Source: Solanum dulcamara
Lineage: Eukaryota > Streptophyta > Magnoliopsida > Solanales > Solanaceae
Length of the DNA stretch: 64,000 bases
Assembly: GCF_947179165.1 (NCBI RefSeq)
Contig: NC_077242.1
Coordinates: 27,724,097-27,788,096 of the forward strand
Direction of reading: 5' to 3'
Position numbers and translations under genes: made by a program
In this document: positions 33,635 through 44,744 of the stretch, piece by piece
Layout of the letters: each line of letters starts with the position of its first letter
How positions within the stretch are numbered: the stretch's first letter is position 1
Notes under the pieces: generated by a model
The model's input: the letters and a program-made list of their open reading frames with translations, nothing else
What the model was told of the DNA's origin: nothing
Database searches by the model: none

Positions 33635-35721
33635 TGTAATGACCTTGAGGATGATTTTTAAATTTTTTTGCAAAATACGCGTGAACAGTAACTTTTTGGG
33701 AAGAAAATGCCCCTTTCTTCCAATTTCAATATTTTCATCATTTGTTTGAGTTCTTAAACTCCTTGAGGTGATTTGAGAAGAAAATTTTAAGGCAAAGTGT
33801 TAGGTAAGTGATTTTTGACCTAAAACCTTTCCTTTTCATTAAGTTTTTGATGATTTTAACCCCTAAAGTTTAGTTTCAAACCCCAAAAATCTTTGTTTCT
33901 TCCCTAATTCAAATTTAAGGAAAATGGTGATTTCTAACTCGTTTTGAGCTCTATTTTTATGGATTTTTCAACCATGAGTTACTTATTACAAGTAGAATGT
34001 GATTGTTCAATAAATTTTCAGATTTGACCTTTTTGAGAAATAATTAATTTTTGGACCATTTTACCCCCGGTTCCGAAACCTATCAATATGGGTGTCATTG
34101 GACTCCTTGTAATGTGTATGTTTTATTGTTGATAGTGGATTGTCAGTCCGGGCATTGAATTCGAGAGTTGCTTGTTCGGTGGAGGTATTCGAGTATGGTT
34201 TCAGCAATTGAGATAGATTTGACTATCCTTCTTTGAGATTGAGATGGGGTAATTAGTCATTCATATGTTATAGACTTCGGGATGAGGTTTTAATATGAGT
34301 TGAGAATGTTATATATATATATATATTATGATGCCGTGTGAGGGCTTATTTATTAATGTGTTGCCGTGTGGGGGTTTATCTATATTACATAGCTTGTGTG
34401 GGGGCCTTATCTGTTATCTTATTTGTTTTGAGAGCATGTGATTCATGATTTGCCTAAGATAAAGGCTTGAGTATATTATTTGACTTGTGATGCCCGCCTG
34501 AGGGGTTGAGTTGGAGGTTTTGAGCATGCTTGAGTATTGAAATATTATTGAGAAATAGGTGAATATTTAAATGGAAGTATTTCCTTCCCATTACTATTTA
34601 TTGAGGGTGAATATTATGTGTAGGTTAAGTTTTGAGAAGTTTGAACCTTGTACCACATATGAGTTGAATATTACTTCGATGCCATATGTGTTTTGATGCA
34701 TTCATCCTCATTCATCATGTCATGAAATATGGAAAGTTGAGAAATATGGAAAAAAATTTTGAGAAAGAAAATGAAACACCTTTAAACCTTTGTATCTTGA
34801 GTTCGTGACTGAGGTAGTTTTCTGGCAGGGTAGTGGATGCATTGTGATCCCAACCTTTGTATCTTGAGTTCCTAATCGAAGCAGTTTTCCAGCAGGATAA
34901 TGGATGCATTGTGATCCCTTGACCACGAGGAGGTGTCAAGGATAATGAGATATTGTGATTGAGGTATATGGTCTGCGAGACCCCCATGGGTCCTATTTGG
35001 TAGCACAGCTCGACAGATGTATACGACAGATTGTGCGACAGTCTTGATTCCACTGTACCACCATATTATTATATCATCATATTACATTGCATTGCATTGA
35101 TATCTATGCTACTTGAATTATCTGATTAATTGTGATTATGAGCTGTTATTACGGGTCTACTTTACTCGCGCCATTATATATATAAACTAGCGGCACCGAT
35201 GCCGAAGTGGGACTTTTTTGTATGCATATGGAAGCGTTCCTTAGTTTATTTTATATGTTTGATTAATTTCTTATACGCAGTCAGCTAAAACCTACTGAGT
35301 ACATGCTAAAATCTACTGAGTACATGTGAATTGTACTCACCCCCACTTCTGTATCCCTTTTTGATGTAGATACTAGTTGGGGTACCTCACGTGGCAGTTG
35401 ATATTCTAGCAGATTGTGTATTCTCAGATTAGTGGTGAGGTCCCAAAATTCGGATCGTCACTAGTTTATCCTTATTTTTCAATCTTTTGTATTATTTAGA
35501 GACTGATGTTGTATCTTTAGATTCGAACCTTGTATTAGATGCTCTTTATACTTATGATACCAGGTTTTGAGATAATTTTCTCTTTATTATTTTTCTTTTT
35601 ATTTAAATTGTGGCATCACTTTCCTCTTTGGGAGTCTTGTATGAGTTTTATTTTTAGGGTTACACATCAGATTGGGTTTTGACATATGTGCCATAATGAC
35701 CTCAATTTTTGGGTCATGACA
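33635..35721 (+). repeat. Gypsy-2 left LTR
   Basis: 2087 bp, TGTAATGACC...GGTCATGACA. Contains a 67-bp tandem duplication at 34785-34918 (units start AACCTTTGTATCTTGAG) and a TA run at about 34311-34326. Confidence 0.9.
34785..34918 (+). repeat. 67-bp tandem duplication in gypsy-2 left LTR
   Basis: Two units each run from AACCTTTGTATCTTGAGT to GGATGCATTGTGATCCC. The right LTR has the same duplication at 41718-41851, so it predates the insertion. Confidence 0.8.
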
Positions 35722-35724
35722 AAT

Positions 35725-35736
35725 TGGTATCAGAGC
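35725..35736 (+). other. Primer-binding site of gypsy-2
   Basis: TGGTATCAGAGC, three bases after the LTR end, is the standard complement to the 3' end of initiator-methionine tRNA used by many plant gypsy elements. Confidence 0.9.
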
Positions 35737-35939
35737 ACTAGATTTATCGATCTCATAAGTTAAAGAGTAGGGTATCTAGTAGAGTCTTGTGGATCGGTAC
35801 GTAGACGTCCATACTTATCTTTGAGAGGCTACAAGATACTTAATAGGAAGATTTCCTTCTTTTTACTCTATTCGTGTAATTTATTCATATCAAGTATTGT
35901 ATACCTCTGATCTATTCCTTCTGTATAAATTGTAAGGAC

Positions 35940-37375
35940 TAGAGCCACAATTACTTAGGGTGAGGCTGCACCTGCTGCCCGAGCCCTAGTACACGGGCGA
36001 GGTAGAGGACATGGTGGAGTCAGGGGATGAGGACGAGCGAGGGAAGCAACACCTGCTCATGGACGAGCTAGAGAGCCATCACTTGAGCCCATGTATGAGT
36101 ATGAGGATGACTTAGAGTAGAAGAGTGAGGAACAGAGGCCATCCCAGCCTCTTATGGTTCCCGATAGTGCTCTGATGCTTCAGGAGCTACTGGTTCGATT
36201 ATTGGCTAGACTGGATGGTGCTACTACCTCTGGTATTCTTCCTGGTACTGTAGGTTCTCCTATTATAGTTGGTGCTACACCACCAATTCAGGGGCCTAGT
36301 ATAGGATTTCATACTCATGGTTCTTCTTTAGTGCCTTCTATTGCACCTCCGAGATTTGCAGCTCCGCCAGTTTCTGCTAGTGCTACCATGTTGATAGTTG
36401 AGCAGAAAAGCTTTTAGAGGTTTGTTCGATTGGTGCCTCCAAGGTTTGATGGTACAGCCGGAGAGAAAGCCTATGACTTTTTGACTGAGTGCCAAGACAG
36501 GTTGTTTAACCTAGGCATCTTAGAGGCACATGGAGTAGCTTACACTTCATATTAATTTGTGGGAGTAGCCAAGGAGTGGTGGAGGTCTGTTCTTGCCCGT
36601 GGACCTATTGGTTCTCCTATGATAAGTTGGGAACGGTTTATTGAGATATTCCTTGAGACATTTATGCCTTATAGCCTCCGTGATCAGCGCAAGGATGGGT
36701 TTGGCAGACTAGAGTAAGGCTCCCTATCTGTATCTGAGTACGAGACTCGCTTTTATGAGTTATCTCGTTATGCTATGTCGAGTATTCCCACTGAGTTCGA
36801 GCGGATTCGTAAGCTAGTGAAGGGATTCGTCGGTTATCTCTAGGAGGCTACAGCCTTTCTTGTACTATTTGGAGGTATATTTCAGAGTATAATTGATCAT
36901 GCCAAGATGATAGAGAGTATCCGACGTGTTAGACAGGGCGGGGCCAAGAGGTTCCGTCAATAGGGTCAGTTCAACAGTCATTCCTCCTAGGGTAGAGAAT
37001 ATTCGGGTTCAAGAACCCATGGTTATCAGGGCAAACCGGTCTAAGCAGCTATTCAGGGTTCTTCGGGCTCCGGAGGCCATTTTAACACTTCTGGTTATCC
37101 CCTACGGGGTTCAGGTCCTCGAGATTGTTATGTGTGTGATGAGTTTGGGCATAAGGCCCAAGATTTCCCCAAACGTGCTCTTTCTACTAGACGGTCTAGG
37201 GCACCAGTTGTTCGTTCTACAGATGCTCCAGCTATTCGGGGTTCTTTGCAGAATACTAGAGGTGGCACCTATGGTGCTAAGGGTGGAGCACGAGGTGGTG
37301 CTCGAGGTGGTTCGCAGGCTAAAGGTGACCGTCAGTTATGCTATGCTATACCGGGTAGATATGAGGCAGAAGCCT
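35940..37375 (+). pseudogene. gag: Gypsy-2 gag remnant
   Basis: The capsid region at about 36410-36900 includes LVPPRFDGTAGEKAYDFLTE and a WWRSVLARGPIGSPM segment, then SEYETRFYELSRYA. The zinc knuckle at about 37126-37170 reads CYVCDEFGHKAQDF, with phenylalanine at the last cysteine of CX2CX4HX4C. In-frame stops occur at several points (for example near 36118, 36416 and 36841). A glycine-rich stretch (GARGGARGGS) follows the knuckle, as in related gag proteins. Confidence 0.8.
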
Positions 37376-40300
37376 CTGATGCAGTTATTACATGTATTGT
37401 TCCAGTTTGCCATCATTCTGCTTTAGTATTATTTGACCCAGGGTCTACCTATTCTTATGTGTCGACTTATTTCGATGTGGGTATTGATTATGTAAGTGAG
37501 TCCCTTATTGTGCCTATTACTATTTCTACCCCAGTAGGTGAATCTTTAGTGGTGGATCGAGTATACAAGGGATGTTTGGTGATATTTTCGGGTAGAGAGA
37601 CCCGTGCAGACTTGATTGTATTAGACATGCTTGATTTTGATGTGATACTGGATATGGATTGGTTATCTCCTTATCATGCTATATTAGATTGTTATGCAAA
37701 GACCGTGACCTTAGCTTATCCCGGTTTACTTAGCATGGTATGAAAGGATAATCCGAGTTCGTATCCTAAGGGGGTGATATCTTATATTCGTGCTCGTTGC
37801 TTAATGGATAAGGGTTGTTTGTCTTATTTGGCTCATGTACATGATCTCACTACAGAGTCATCTCCTATAGAGACTATGAGGGTGGTGAGAGAGTTTATGG
37901 ATGTATTTTCTACAAACTTGCTGGGAGTTCCTCCTGACCGTGATATCGATTTTGTGATTGATTTGGAGCCTAACACTAAACCCATCTTTATTTCTCCTTA
38001 TCGGATGGCTCCGACAGAATTAAAAGAGTTAAAAGAATAATTGGAAGATTTATTGAAGAAGGGGTTTATTAGACCTAGTATATCACAGTGGCGTGCACTG
38101 GTTTTATTTGTGAAGAAGAAAGATGGTACTATGAGGATGTGTATTGACTATCGACAGTTGAACAAAGTCACTATAAAGAACAAGTATTCTCTCCCTCGCA
38201 TAAATGATTTATTTGACTAACTTCAGGGTGCATCAGTGTTCTCAAAGATTGATTTGAGGTTGAGGTACCATCAGTTGAGAGTTCAGGAATCTGATATCCT
38301 GAAGACTGCATTCAGGACTCGTTATGGGCATTATGAGTTTGTGGTTATGTCCTTCGGGTTGACTAATGCCCCGGCTGCTTTTATGGAGTTGATAAACCAG
38401 GTATTTTAACCTTATTTGGACTCATTTGTGATCGTGTTTATTGATGACATCTTGGTTTATTCCAAGAATGAGGTGGTTCATGTTAGGCACCTGAGGACAG
38501 TCCTTCAGAGATTGAGAGAGGAGAAGTTATATGCAAAATTCTCTAAATATGAGTTTTGGCTTGAGTCCGTGACATTCTTGGGTCATATAGTGACCAAGGA
38601 TGGTATTATGGTTGATCCAGCCAAAGTTGCAGTGGTTCGTGATTGGGTTAGGCCTACTTTGGTTACTGAGATTCGGAGTTTTATTGGGTTGGCAGGCTAC
38701 TATCGTCAGTTTGTTCAAGGATTCTCTTCTATTGCAGCCCCATTGACTAGGCTAACTCAAAAGACCGTGGCATTTCTGTGGACTGATGAGTGTGAGGCGA
38801 GCTTTTAAAAGCTCAAGGAATTATTGACTTCAGCACCTATTCTAGCTTTACCCGAGGAGAGTGTGACATTTATTATGTTTTGTGATGCTTTGGAAGTCGG
38901 CTTGGGTGGTGTATTGATGCAAAAAGGTAGAGTTATAGCTTATGCTTCTCAACAGTTGAAGGTACATGAGAAGAACTATCCTACCCATGACTTAGAATTA
39001 GCAGCGGTGGTGTTTGTTCTGAAGTTGTGGAGGCATCATCTCTATGGAGTGCATTGTGAGGTCTATACTGACCACCGTAGCCTTAAGTATATCTTTTCTC
39101 AGCTGAATCTGAACATGCGGCAGCGTAGGTGGTTAGAGTTATTGAAAGACTATGATATCACCATACTTTATCATCTAGGCAAAGCTAATGTGGTAGTAGA
39201 TGCCCTGAGTCGCAAATCAGTTAGCATGGGTAGTTTGGCCTTCCTTAAGGCTGTTGAGAGGCCTTTGGCGTTGGAGGTTCAGTCATTGGCTAGACAGTTG
39301 GTCCAACTTGATATTTCTACACATCATGGTATTTTGGCCTTTGTGGAGGCTAGGTCTACTTTGATGGACCAGATTCGTACACACCAGTTTAAAGATGACA
39401 AGTTGAGGGCCATTCGAGACAAAGTGTTGAGTGGTGAAGCAAAATCAGCCTCTCTTGATCCGGAAGGAGTTTTGAGGATTAATGGTCGCATTTGTGTGCC
39501 CAAGGTGAGTGAATGGGTACGTATGATATTAGAGGAGGCTTATTGTTCCAAATATTCGATTCACCCGAGAGTGGCAAAGATGTTTCATGACTTGAAACAA
39601 CACTATTGGTGGTGTGGCATGAAGAGAGACATTATTGATTTTGTGGCTAAGTGTCTAAATTGCCAACAAGTGAAGTATGAGCATCAGAAACCGGGTGGTC
39701 CTATGCAAAGGATGCCTATTTCCGAGTGGAAATGGGAGCGTATCACTATGGACTTTGTGTCTGGATTACTCATGGCATTGGGTAAGTATGACTCTATTTG
39801 GGTGATTGTGGATCGATTGACCAAATCAACCCATTTCCTTCCGGTGAAGACTAGCTACAATGCGGATCAGTTAGCTAGGATCTATCTTCGTGAGATTGTT
39901 AGGCTGCATGGGGTGCCTATCTCTATTGTGTCAGATTGGGGTTTAGTGTTCACCTCTCACTTTTGGGAGGCATTACAGCGTGGTTTGGGTACGCGGATAG
40001 AGATGAGTTCAGCATTTTATCCCCAAACTGATGGTTAGTCCAAGCGGACTATTCAGGTGTTAGAGGATACGCTTAGGGCCTATGTGATTGATTTTGGTGC
40101 CCGATGGGACCAACACTTGCCCTTAGCAGAGTTTGCCCATAATAACAGTTATCACTCTAGCATTCAGATAGCACCATTTGAGGCATTGTATGGTCGTAGG
40201 TATCGATCACCCATTGGATGGTTTGATTCTGTTGCGGTTGATACATTGGATACTGACTTACTTAAGGATGATGTGGAGCGGGTACGTTTGATTCAGGGTC

Positions 40301-40400
40301 GACTATTGACAGCTCAGAGTCGTCAGAAGAGTTATGCTGACAAGAGGGTTCGTCCCTTAGAGTTTATGGTGGGTGATTGTGTGTGGCTTAAAATATCGCC
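37376..40400 (+). pseudogene. pol: Gypsy-2 pol remnant, truncated after integrase
   Basis: Protease: LFDPGSTYSYVS at about 37425 and DFDVILDMDWLSPYHAI. Reverse transcriptase (about 38040-38800): [25 protein letters not shown] and the catalytic FIDDILVYS intact. RNase H: 38824-39220 ([11 protein letters not shown]). Integrase: zinc-finger [13 protein letters not shown]...CLNCQQVK, then catalytic positions in WERITMDF and SIVSDWG; the third reads PQTDG.SKRTIQ, where a stop replaces Q and lysine replaces the catalytic glutamate. Frames 38824-40038 (404 residues) and 38416-38808 are the longest intact parts. The gene breaks off in KISP at about 40400 at the junction with the copied flank. Confidence 0.9.
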
Positions 40401-40559
40401 CATTCTCTAGCTTTTTCACGTCTCACTCTTTGGAATTGATAGCTTTGACTCCCTTGAGAACTTTGAGTAATTTAAAGGTTGAATTTGTGGTTCCACATCT
40501 ACTTCTTGAATTACCATGTCATTAAACTCCAAATCAATAATGTGATTATGTAAAATACA
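40400..40559 (-). repeat. Copy of gypsy-2's left flank inside the element
   Basis: 160 bp matching 33475-33634 with one mismatch by eye (CTAGCTTTTTCACG versus CTAGCTTCTTCACG). It encodes part of the Harbinger transposase C-terminus on the minus strand and ends with the target ATACA. The join to the interior overlaps at CCAT: the pol reading up to here would normally continue CGCCCATGAAGG in relatives. Confidence 0.92.
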
Positions 40560-42633
40560 TGTAATGACCTTGAGGATGATTTTTAAATTTTTTTGCAAAA
40601 CACGCGTGAACAGTAACACGCGTGAACAGTAACTTTTTGGGAAGAAAATGCCCCTTTCTTCCAATTTCAATATTTTCATCATTTGTTTGAGTTCTTGAAC
40701 TCCTTGAGATGATTTGAGAAGAGATTTTTAAGGCAAAGTGTTGGGTAAGTGATTTTTGACCTAAAATCTTTCCTTTTCATTAAGTTTTTGATGATTTTAA
40801 CCCCTAAAGTTTAGTTTCAAACCCCAAAAATCTTTGTTTCTTTCCTAATTCGAATTTAAGGAAAATGGTGATTTCTAACTCGTTTTGAGCTCTGTTTTTA
40901 TGGGTTTTTCAACCATGAGTTTCTTATTACAAGTAGAATGTGATTGTTCAATAAATTTCCAGATTTGACCTTTTTTGGAAATAATTAATTTTTGGACCAT
41001 TTTACCCCGGTTTCAAAACCTATCAATATGGGTGTCATTGGACTCCTTGTGATATGTATGTTTTATTGTTGATAGTGGGTTGTCAGTCTGAGAATTAAAT
41101 TCGAGAGTTGTTTGTTCGGTGGAGGTGTTCGAGTGCGGTTTCGGCAATTGAGGTAGGTTTGGCTATCCTTCTTTGAGATTGAGATGGGGTAATTAGTCAT
41201 TCATATGTTATTGACTTCGAGATGGGGTTTTAGTATGAGTTGAGAATGTTATATATATATATTATGATGCCGTGTGAGGGCTTATTTATTAATATGTTGC
41301 CGTGTGGGGGTTTATCTATATTACATAGCCTGTGTGGGGGCCTTATTTGTTATCTTATTTGTTTTGAGAGCATGTGATTCATGATTTGCCTAAGATAAAG
41401 GCTTGAGTATATTATTTGACTTGTGATGCCCGCCTGAGGGGTTGAGTTGGGGGTTTTGAGCATGCTTGAGTATTGAAATATCATTGAGAAATGGGTGAAT
41501 ATTTAAATGGAAGTATTTCCTTCTCATTACTATTTATAAGGTGAATATCATGTGTAGATTAAGTTTTGAGAAGTTTGAACCTTGTACCACATATGAGTTG
41601 AATATTACTTCGATGCCATGTGTGTTTTGATGCATTCATCCTCATTCATCATGTCATGAAACATGGGAAGTTGAGAAATATGGAATCTTTTTTGAGAAAG
41701 AAAATGAAACACGTTTAAACCTTTGTATCTTGAGTCCCTGATCGATGTAGTTTTCCGGCAGGGTAGTGGATGCAATGTGATCCCAACCTTTGTATATTGA
41801 GTCCCTGAGCGAAGCGGTTTTCCGGCAGGGTAGTGGATGCATTGTGATCCCTTGACCACGAGGAGGTGTCAAGAATAATGAGATATTGTGATTGAGGTAT
41901 ATGGTCCGCGAGACCCCCATGGGTCCTGCTTGGTAGCACAGTTGGGCAGGTGTATACGACAGGCTGTGCGACAGTCTTGATTCCACCGTACCACCACATC
42001 ATTGCATTATCATATTGCATTGCATTGCATTGATATCTGTGCTGCTTGAATTATCTGATTAATTGTGATTATGAGTTGTTATCACAGGTCTATTTTACTC
42101 GCGCCACTATATATATAAACTGGCGGCACCGATGCCGAAGTGGGACTTTTCTGTATGCATGTGAAAGCGTTCCTTAGTTTATTTTATAGGTTTGATTAAT
42201 TTCTTATACCCAGTCAGCTAAAACCTATTGAGTACATGTGAATTGTACTCACCCCTACTTCTGTATCCTTTTTTGATGCAGATACTAGTCAGAGTACCTC
42301 ACGTGGCAGTTTATATTCTAGCAGATTGTGTATTCTCAGATTAGTGGTGAGGTCCCAGAATTTGGATCGTCACTAGTTTATTCTTATTTTTCAGTCTTTT
42401 GTATCATTCAGAGACTTATGTTGTATCTTCAGATTCGAACCTTGTATTAGATTCTCTTTATACTTATGACACCAGGTTTTGAGGTAATTTTCTCTTTATT
42501 ATTTTTCTTTTTATTTAAATTATGGCATCACTTTCCTCTTTGAGAATCTTGTATGAGTTTTATTTTTAGGGTTACACATCAAATTAGATTTTGAGATGTG
42601 TGCCATAATGACCTTGATTTTTGGATCATGACA
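40560..42633 (+). repeat. Gypsy-2 right LTR
   Basis: 2074 bp, TGTAATGACC...GGATCATGACA, followed by ATACA. It has a private 16-bp tandem duplication ACGCGTGAACAGTAAC at 40602-40633 and the shared 67-bp duplication at 41718-41851. Confidence 0.9.
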
Positions 42634-42638
42634 ATACA

Positions 42639-43760
42639 TGACGCTAATACCACATTCACTTGAGTATTCAAGTCCCAAAAAGGTTCATTATCAATCGCAC
42701 AAAATCATCTCTTGAGAATAGCAAAGGCATGTTCAACCGAGGATCTCAATGATGCATGACTAAGATTGAATAAATTTTTTTCATTTTGGAGAGGACGATC
42801 ACTATACTCTTGTAAGTGATAGAGTACTCCGTGATAAAGAGGAATAAATCCCTAACAAAGTCTATATCTCCCATCTCTAAGATAATATTTATCTACAAAG
42901 CAAGAATAAAGTTAATTAATATACATTGTTCACCCACTTCTTTCGATAAATTATTTTAGATTGAATAAGATACCTTGAGGGATTTGCAACACCTGTGGTC
43001 TCTCCAATGCATCATTTAATATGCGAGAGTCATGTGCGGATCCTTCCCAACTAGCAAGTGCATAGGTGAATTTCAAATTAAAGTTGATGGCAACCAATAC
43101 ATTTTGTGTTGTTGTGCCTTTTCGACAACAAAATCTATTTTGTTGTTCAACAGGAACAAATGCAAGCACGTGATTGCTATCTATTGCTCCTACACAGTTC
43201 TATATACAACTTAAGACTATTTTTCATTAAATGAATTAATTTTAAACTTTTAGTATGTCACTTACAGCAAGCCATGGATAATACCAATAATTATTCCTCA
43301 TCTCTGGTTGAATATTACCATCTGGTGATTTTATTAGGATTGGATAGAGCTTCAAAACTACTTGAAGTACCATGTGGAAGCATCGATGAGTAGACTCAAT
43401 TGACCAATAGAAGTGTGATCCAATCTTGCGAAACTGTTCATTAAAACCAATGATCTCTAAAAGTATTAATACTTGTTCTTGAACAAACATATTTTTGATT
43501 GAACACAACAAATTATTTCTTCTAAGAGCATTGCATATTTCATAAAACACATGCTTGCTCATCCTTATCTGGCCTATACAATGAACATCACTTCTATTCA
43601 AAATACTATTCATGTAAAATTCTCTTTCTTGATCTTTATTAGTACAAGGTTCTCTAGGAATACTTCTTTGATTTTTGAGGCTACATTAATTCAACCCTGA
43701 ATGTTAAAACGAATGCAGCTACAACTCCAACTATTGCATCATCTTCATCTTTGTTTAGCA
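42639..43760 (-). pseudogene. Harbinger transposase (ALP1-like), N-terminal and catalytic part, spliced
   Basis: Coding segments on the minus strand are about 43760-43266, 43199-42974 and 42892-42639, joined by introns 43265-43200 (GTAAGT...ATATAG, 66 bp) and 42973-42893 (GTATCT...TTGTAG, 81 bp). Motifs in order: RMSKHVFYEICNAL; after splicing CVGAIDSNHVLAF, with the first catalytic aspartate (the usual GAIDGTH altered after the D); SWEGSAHDSRIL with the second aspartate; SLRSSVEHAFAILKR with the catalytic glutamate. Stops after RYRLC and after ILKR in the last exon, plus loss of the start region, make it a pseudogene. It continues at 33634-33400 beyond gypsy-2. Confidence 0.8.
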
Positions 43761-44716
43761 AATTCATCTGTTGCAATGACTAATGTAATTACATTTATGA
43801 TAAAACAAAGAAAAAGAACCTAATAAGAAAATCTGCCAAGGCATAAAATAATGGTTGATCAATTTTGAGGAAATCACTTAATTTTTTATGGCTGATCACT
43901 TCTTGATTTATGCCTCTTGATCCTTGCAAGGATGCTCCATCATATAAATCAATATTCAACTATAGCATTATCCATACCAAAACCAACTAAGAATGAGCAT
44001 GCCTATCCTTCAAATTACCCAATTACTCTTTTCAATTTTCCCTTAAAATACACAAACTAAAAACTAAAATCCTATTTCAGATATGCATATCTCTGCCTCA
44101 ATAATCAAAGAGTGAACAAATAACATTGCACACAGAGACAATCAAATATACTTAAGCCAAATTCCAGAAAAACATAGAACAATCGAAAGCAAAAGGCCAC
44201 AATTTCGATAAGAAAAAGGTTGCAATTCATAGATTTACAAAAAGTAACAAAAATACTCAATAACAAATCAAATTCAAATCACATGAAAAAGAGATTCACA
44301 ATAAAAAAAACTGCAAAACTATAATTATTGAAAGCATACCTTTGAAATTCTTGCCGAAATAGCAATGAGAACAACGATGGAAAACCCTAGAATTGGAGAG
44401 AAACAATGATGGCGAAAAGATGAAATTCAGAACTATTGAGCAAGGAGTTGCGTTTGAGGGTGGGCTAGGCCGGGGGAGGGGAGAGAGTAATATATTCTCT
44501 TCTGTAGCGCCTAGAATTATTGTCCAAAAAATATTTTTTTCGCGTCTATGACGCCTAGAATTTTAATTCGAAAAATATTTTTCCTTAACTCATTATGAAA
44601 GTCACTTTCCACTAGTTTTAGGAAAACAAATTGCTTTGAAAAATATTTTCTCAAAATTTTAGAACAACCAAATAAGAGAAAATAGGAAAATATTTTCCTC
44701 CATACAAAACACACCC
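43761..44716. other. Right subterminal part of the Harbinger element
   Basis: No coding sequence. CGCCTAGAATT occurs twice (about 44508 and 44551). The last 60 bp resemble the end of the Tourist-like MITE at 28982-29355. Confidence 0.5.
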
Positions 44717-44744
44717 TTATTCTTATTTTCTTAGTAATATGTTT

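Larger units (their letters stand above)
33635..42633 (+). mobile_element. Gypsy-2: Ty3/gypsy element with rearranged 3' half
   Basis: LTRs are 33635-35721 and 40560-42633. TSD ATACA lies at 33630-33634 and 42634-42638, so the outer ends are genuine. The interior runs from the primer-binding site to the integrase C-terminus and stops at about 40400. There it joins not its 3' end but a 160-bp copy of the left flank (40400-40559, including ATACA), followed by the second LTR. The polypurine tract and chromodomain end are missing. LTRs differ at roughly 5 percent of the first 620 positions by eye, mostly transitions. Confidence 0.9.
31283..44716 (-). mobile_element. Decayed PIF/Harbinger transposon, split by gypsy-2
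   Basis: It carries a Myb/SANT-like ORF1 and a DDE transposase, both on the minus strand, the usual pair for PIF/Harbinger. The right end in reverse is GGGTGTGTTTTGTATGGAGG, followed by TTA (44717-44719), the family target. The left end is degenerate: TTA at 31280-31282 then GTGAGCGGAAAAC, lacking about 13 terminal bases, with a matching subterminal ATGTTTGGTTGATGA. Without gypsy-2 it would be about 4.4 kb. Multiple stops make it inactive. Confidence 0.65.

Noticed and set aside
33630..42638. Gypsy-2 as two separate tandem insertions of solo LTRs
   Set aside because: Only one interior is present, the outer TSD copies match, and the inner flank copy includes transposase sequence that a second insertion would not duplicate.
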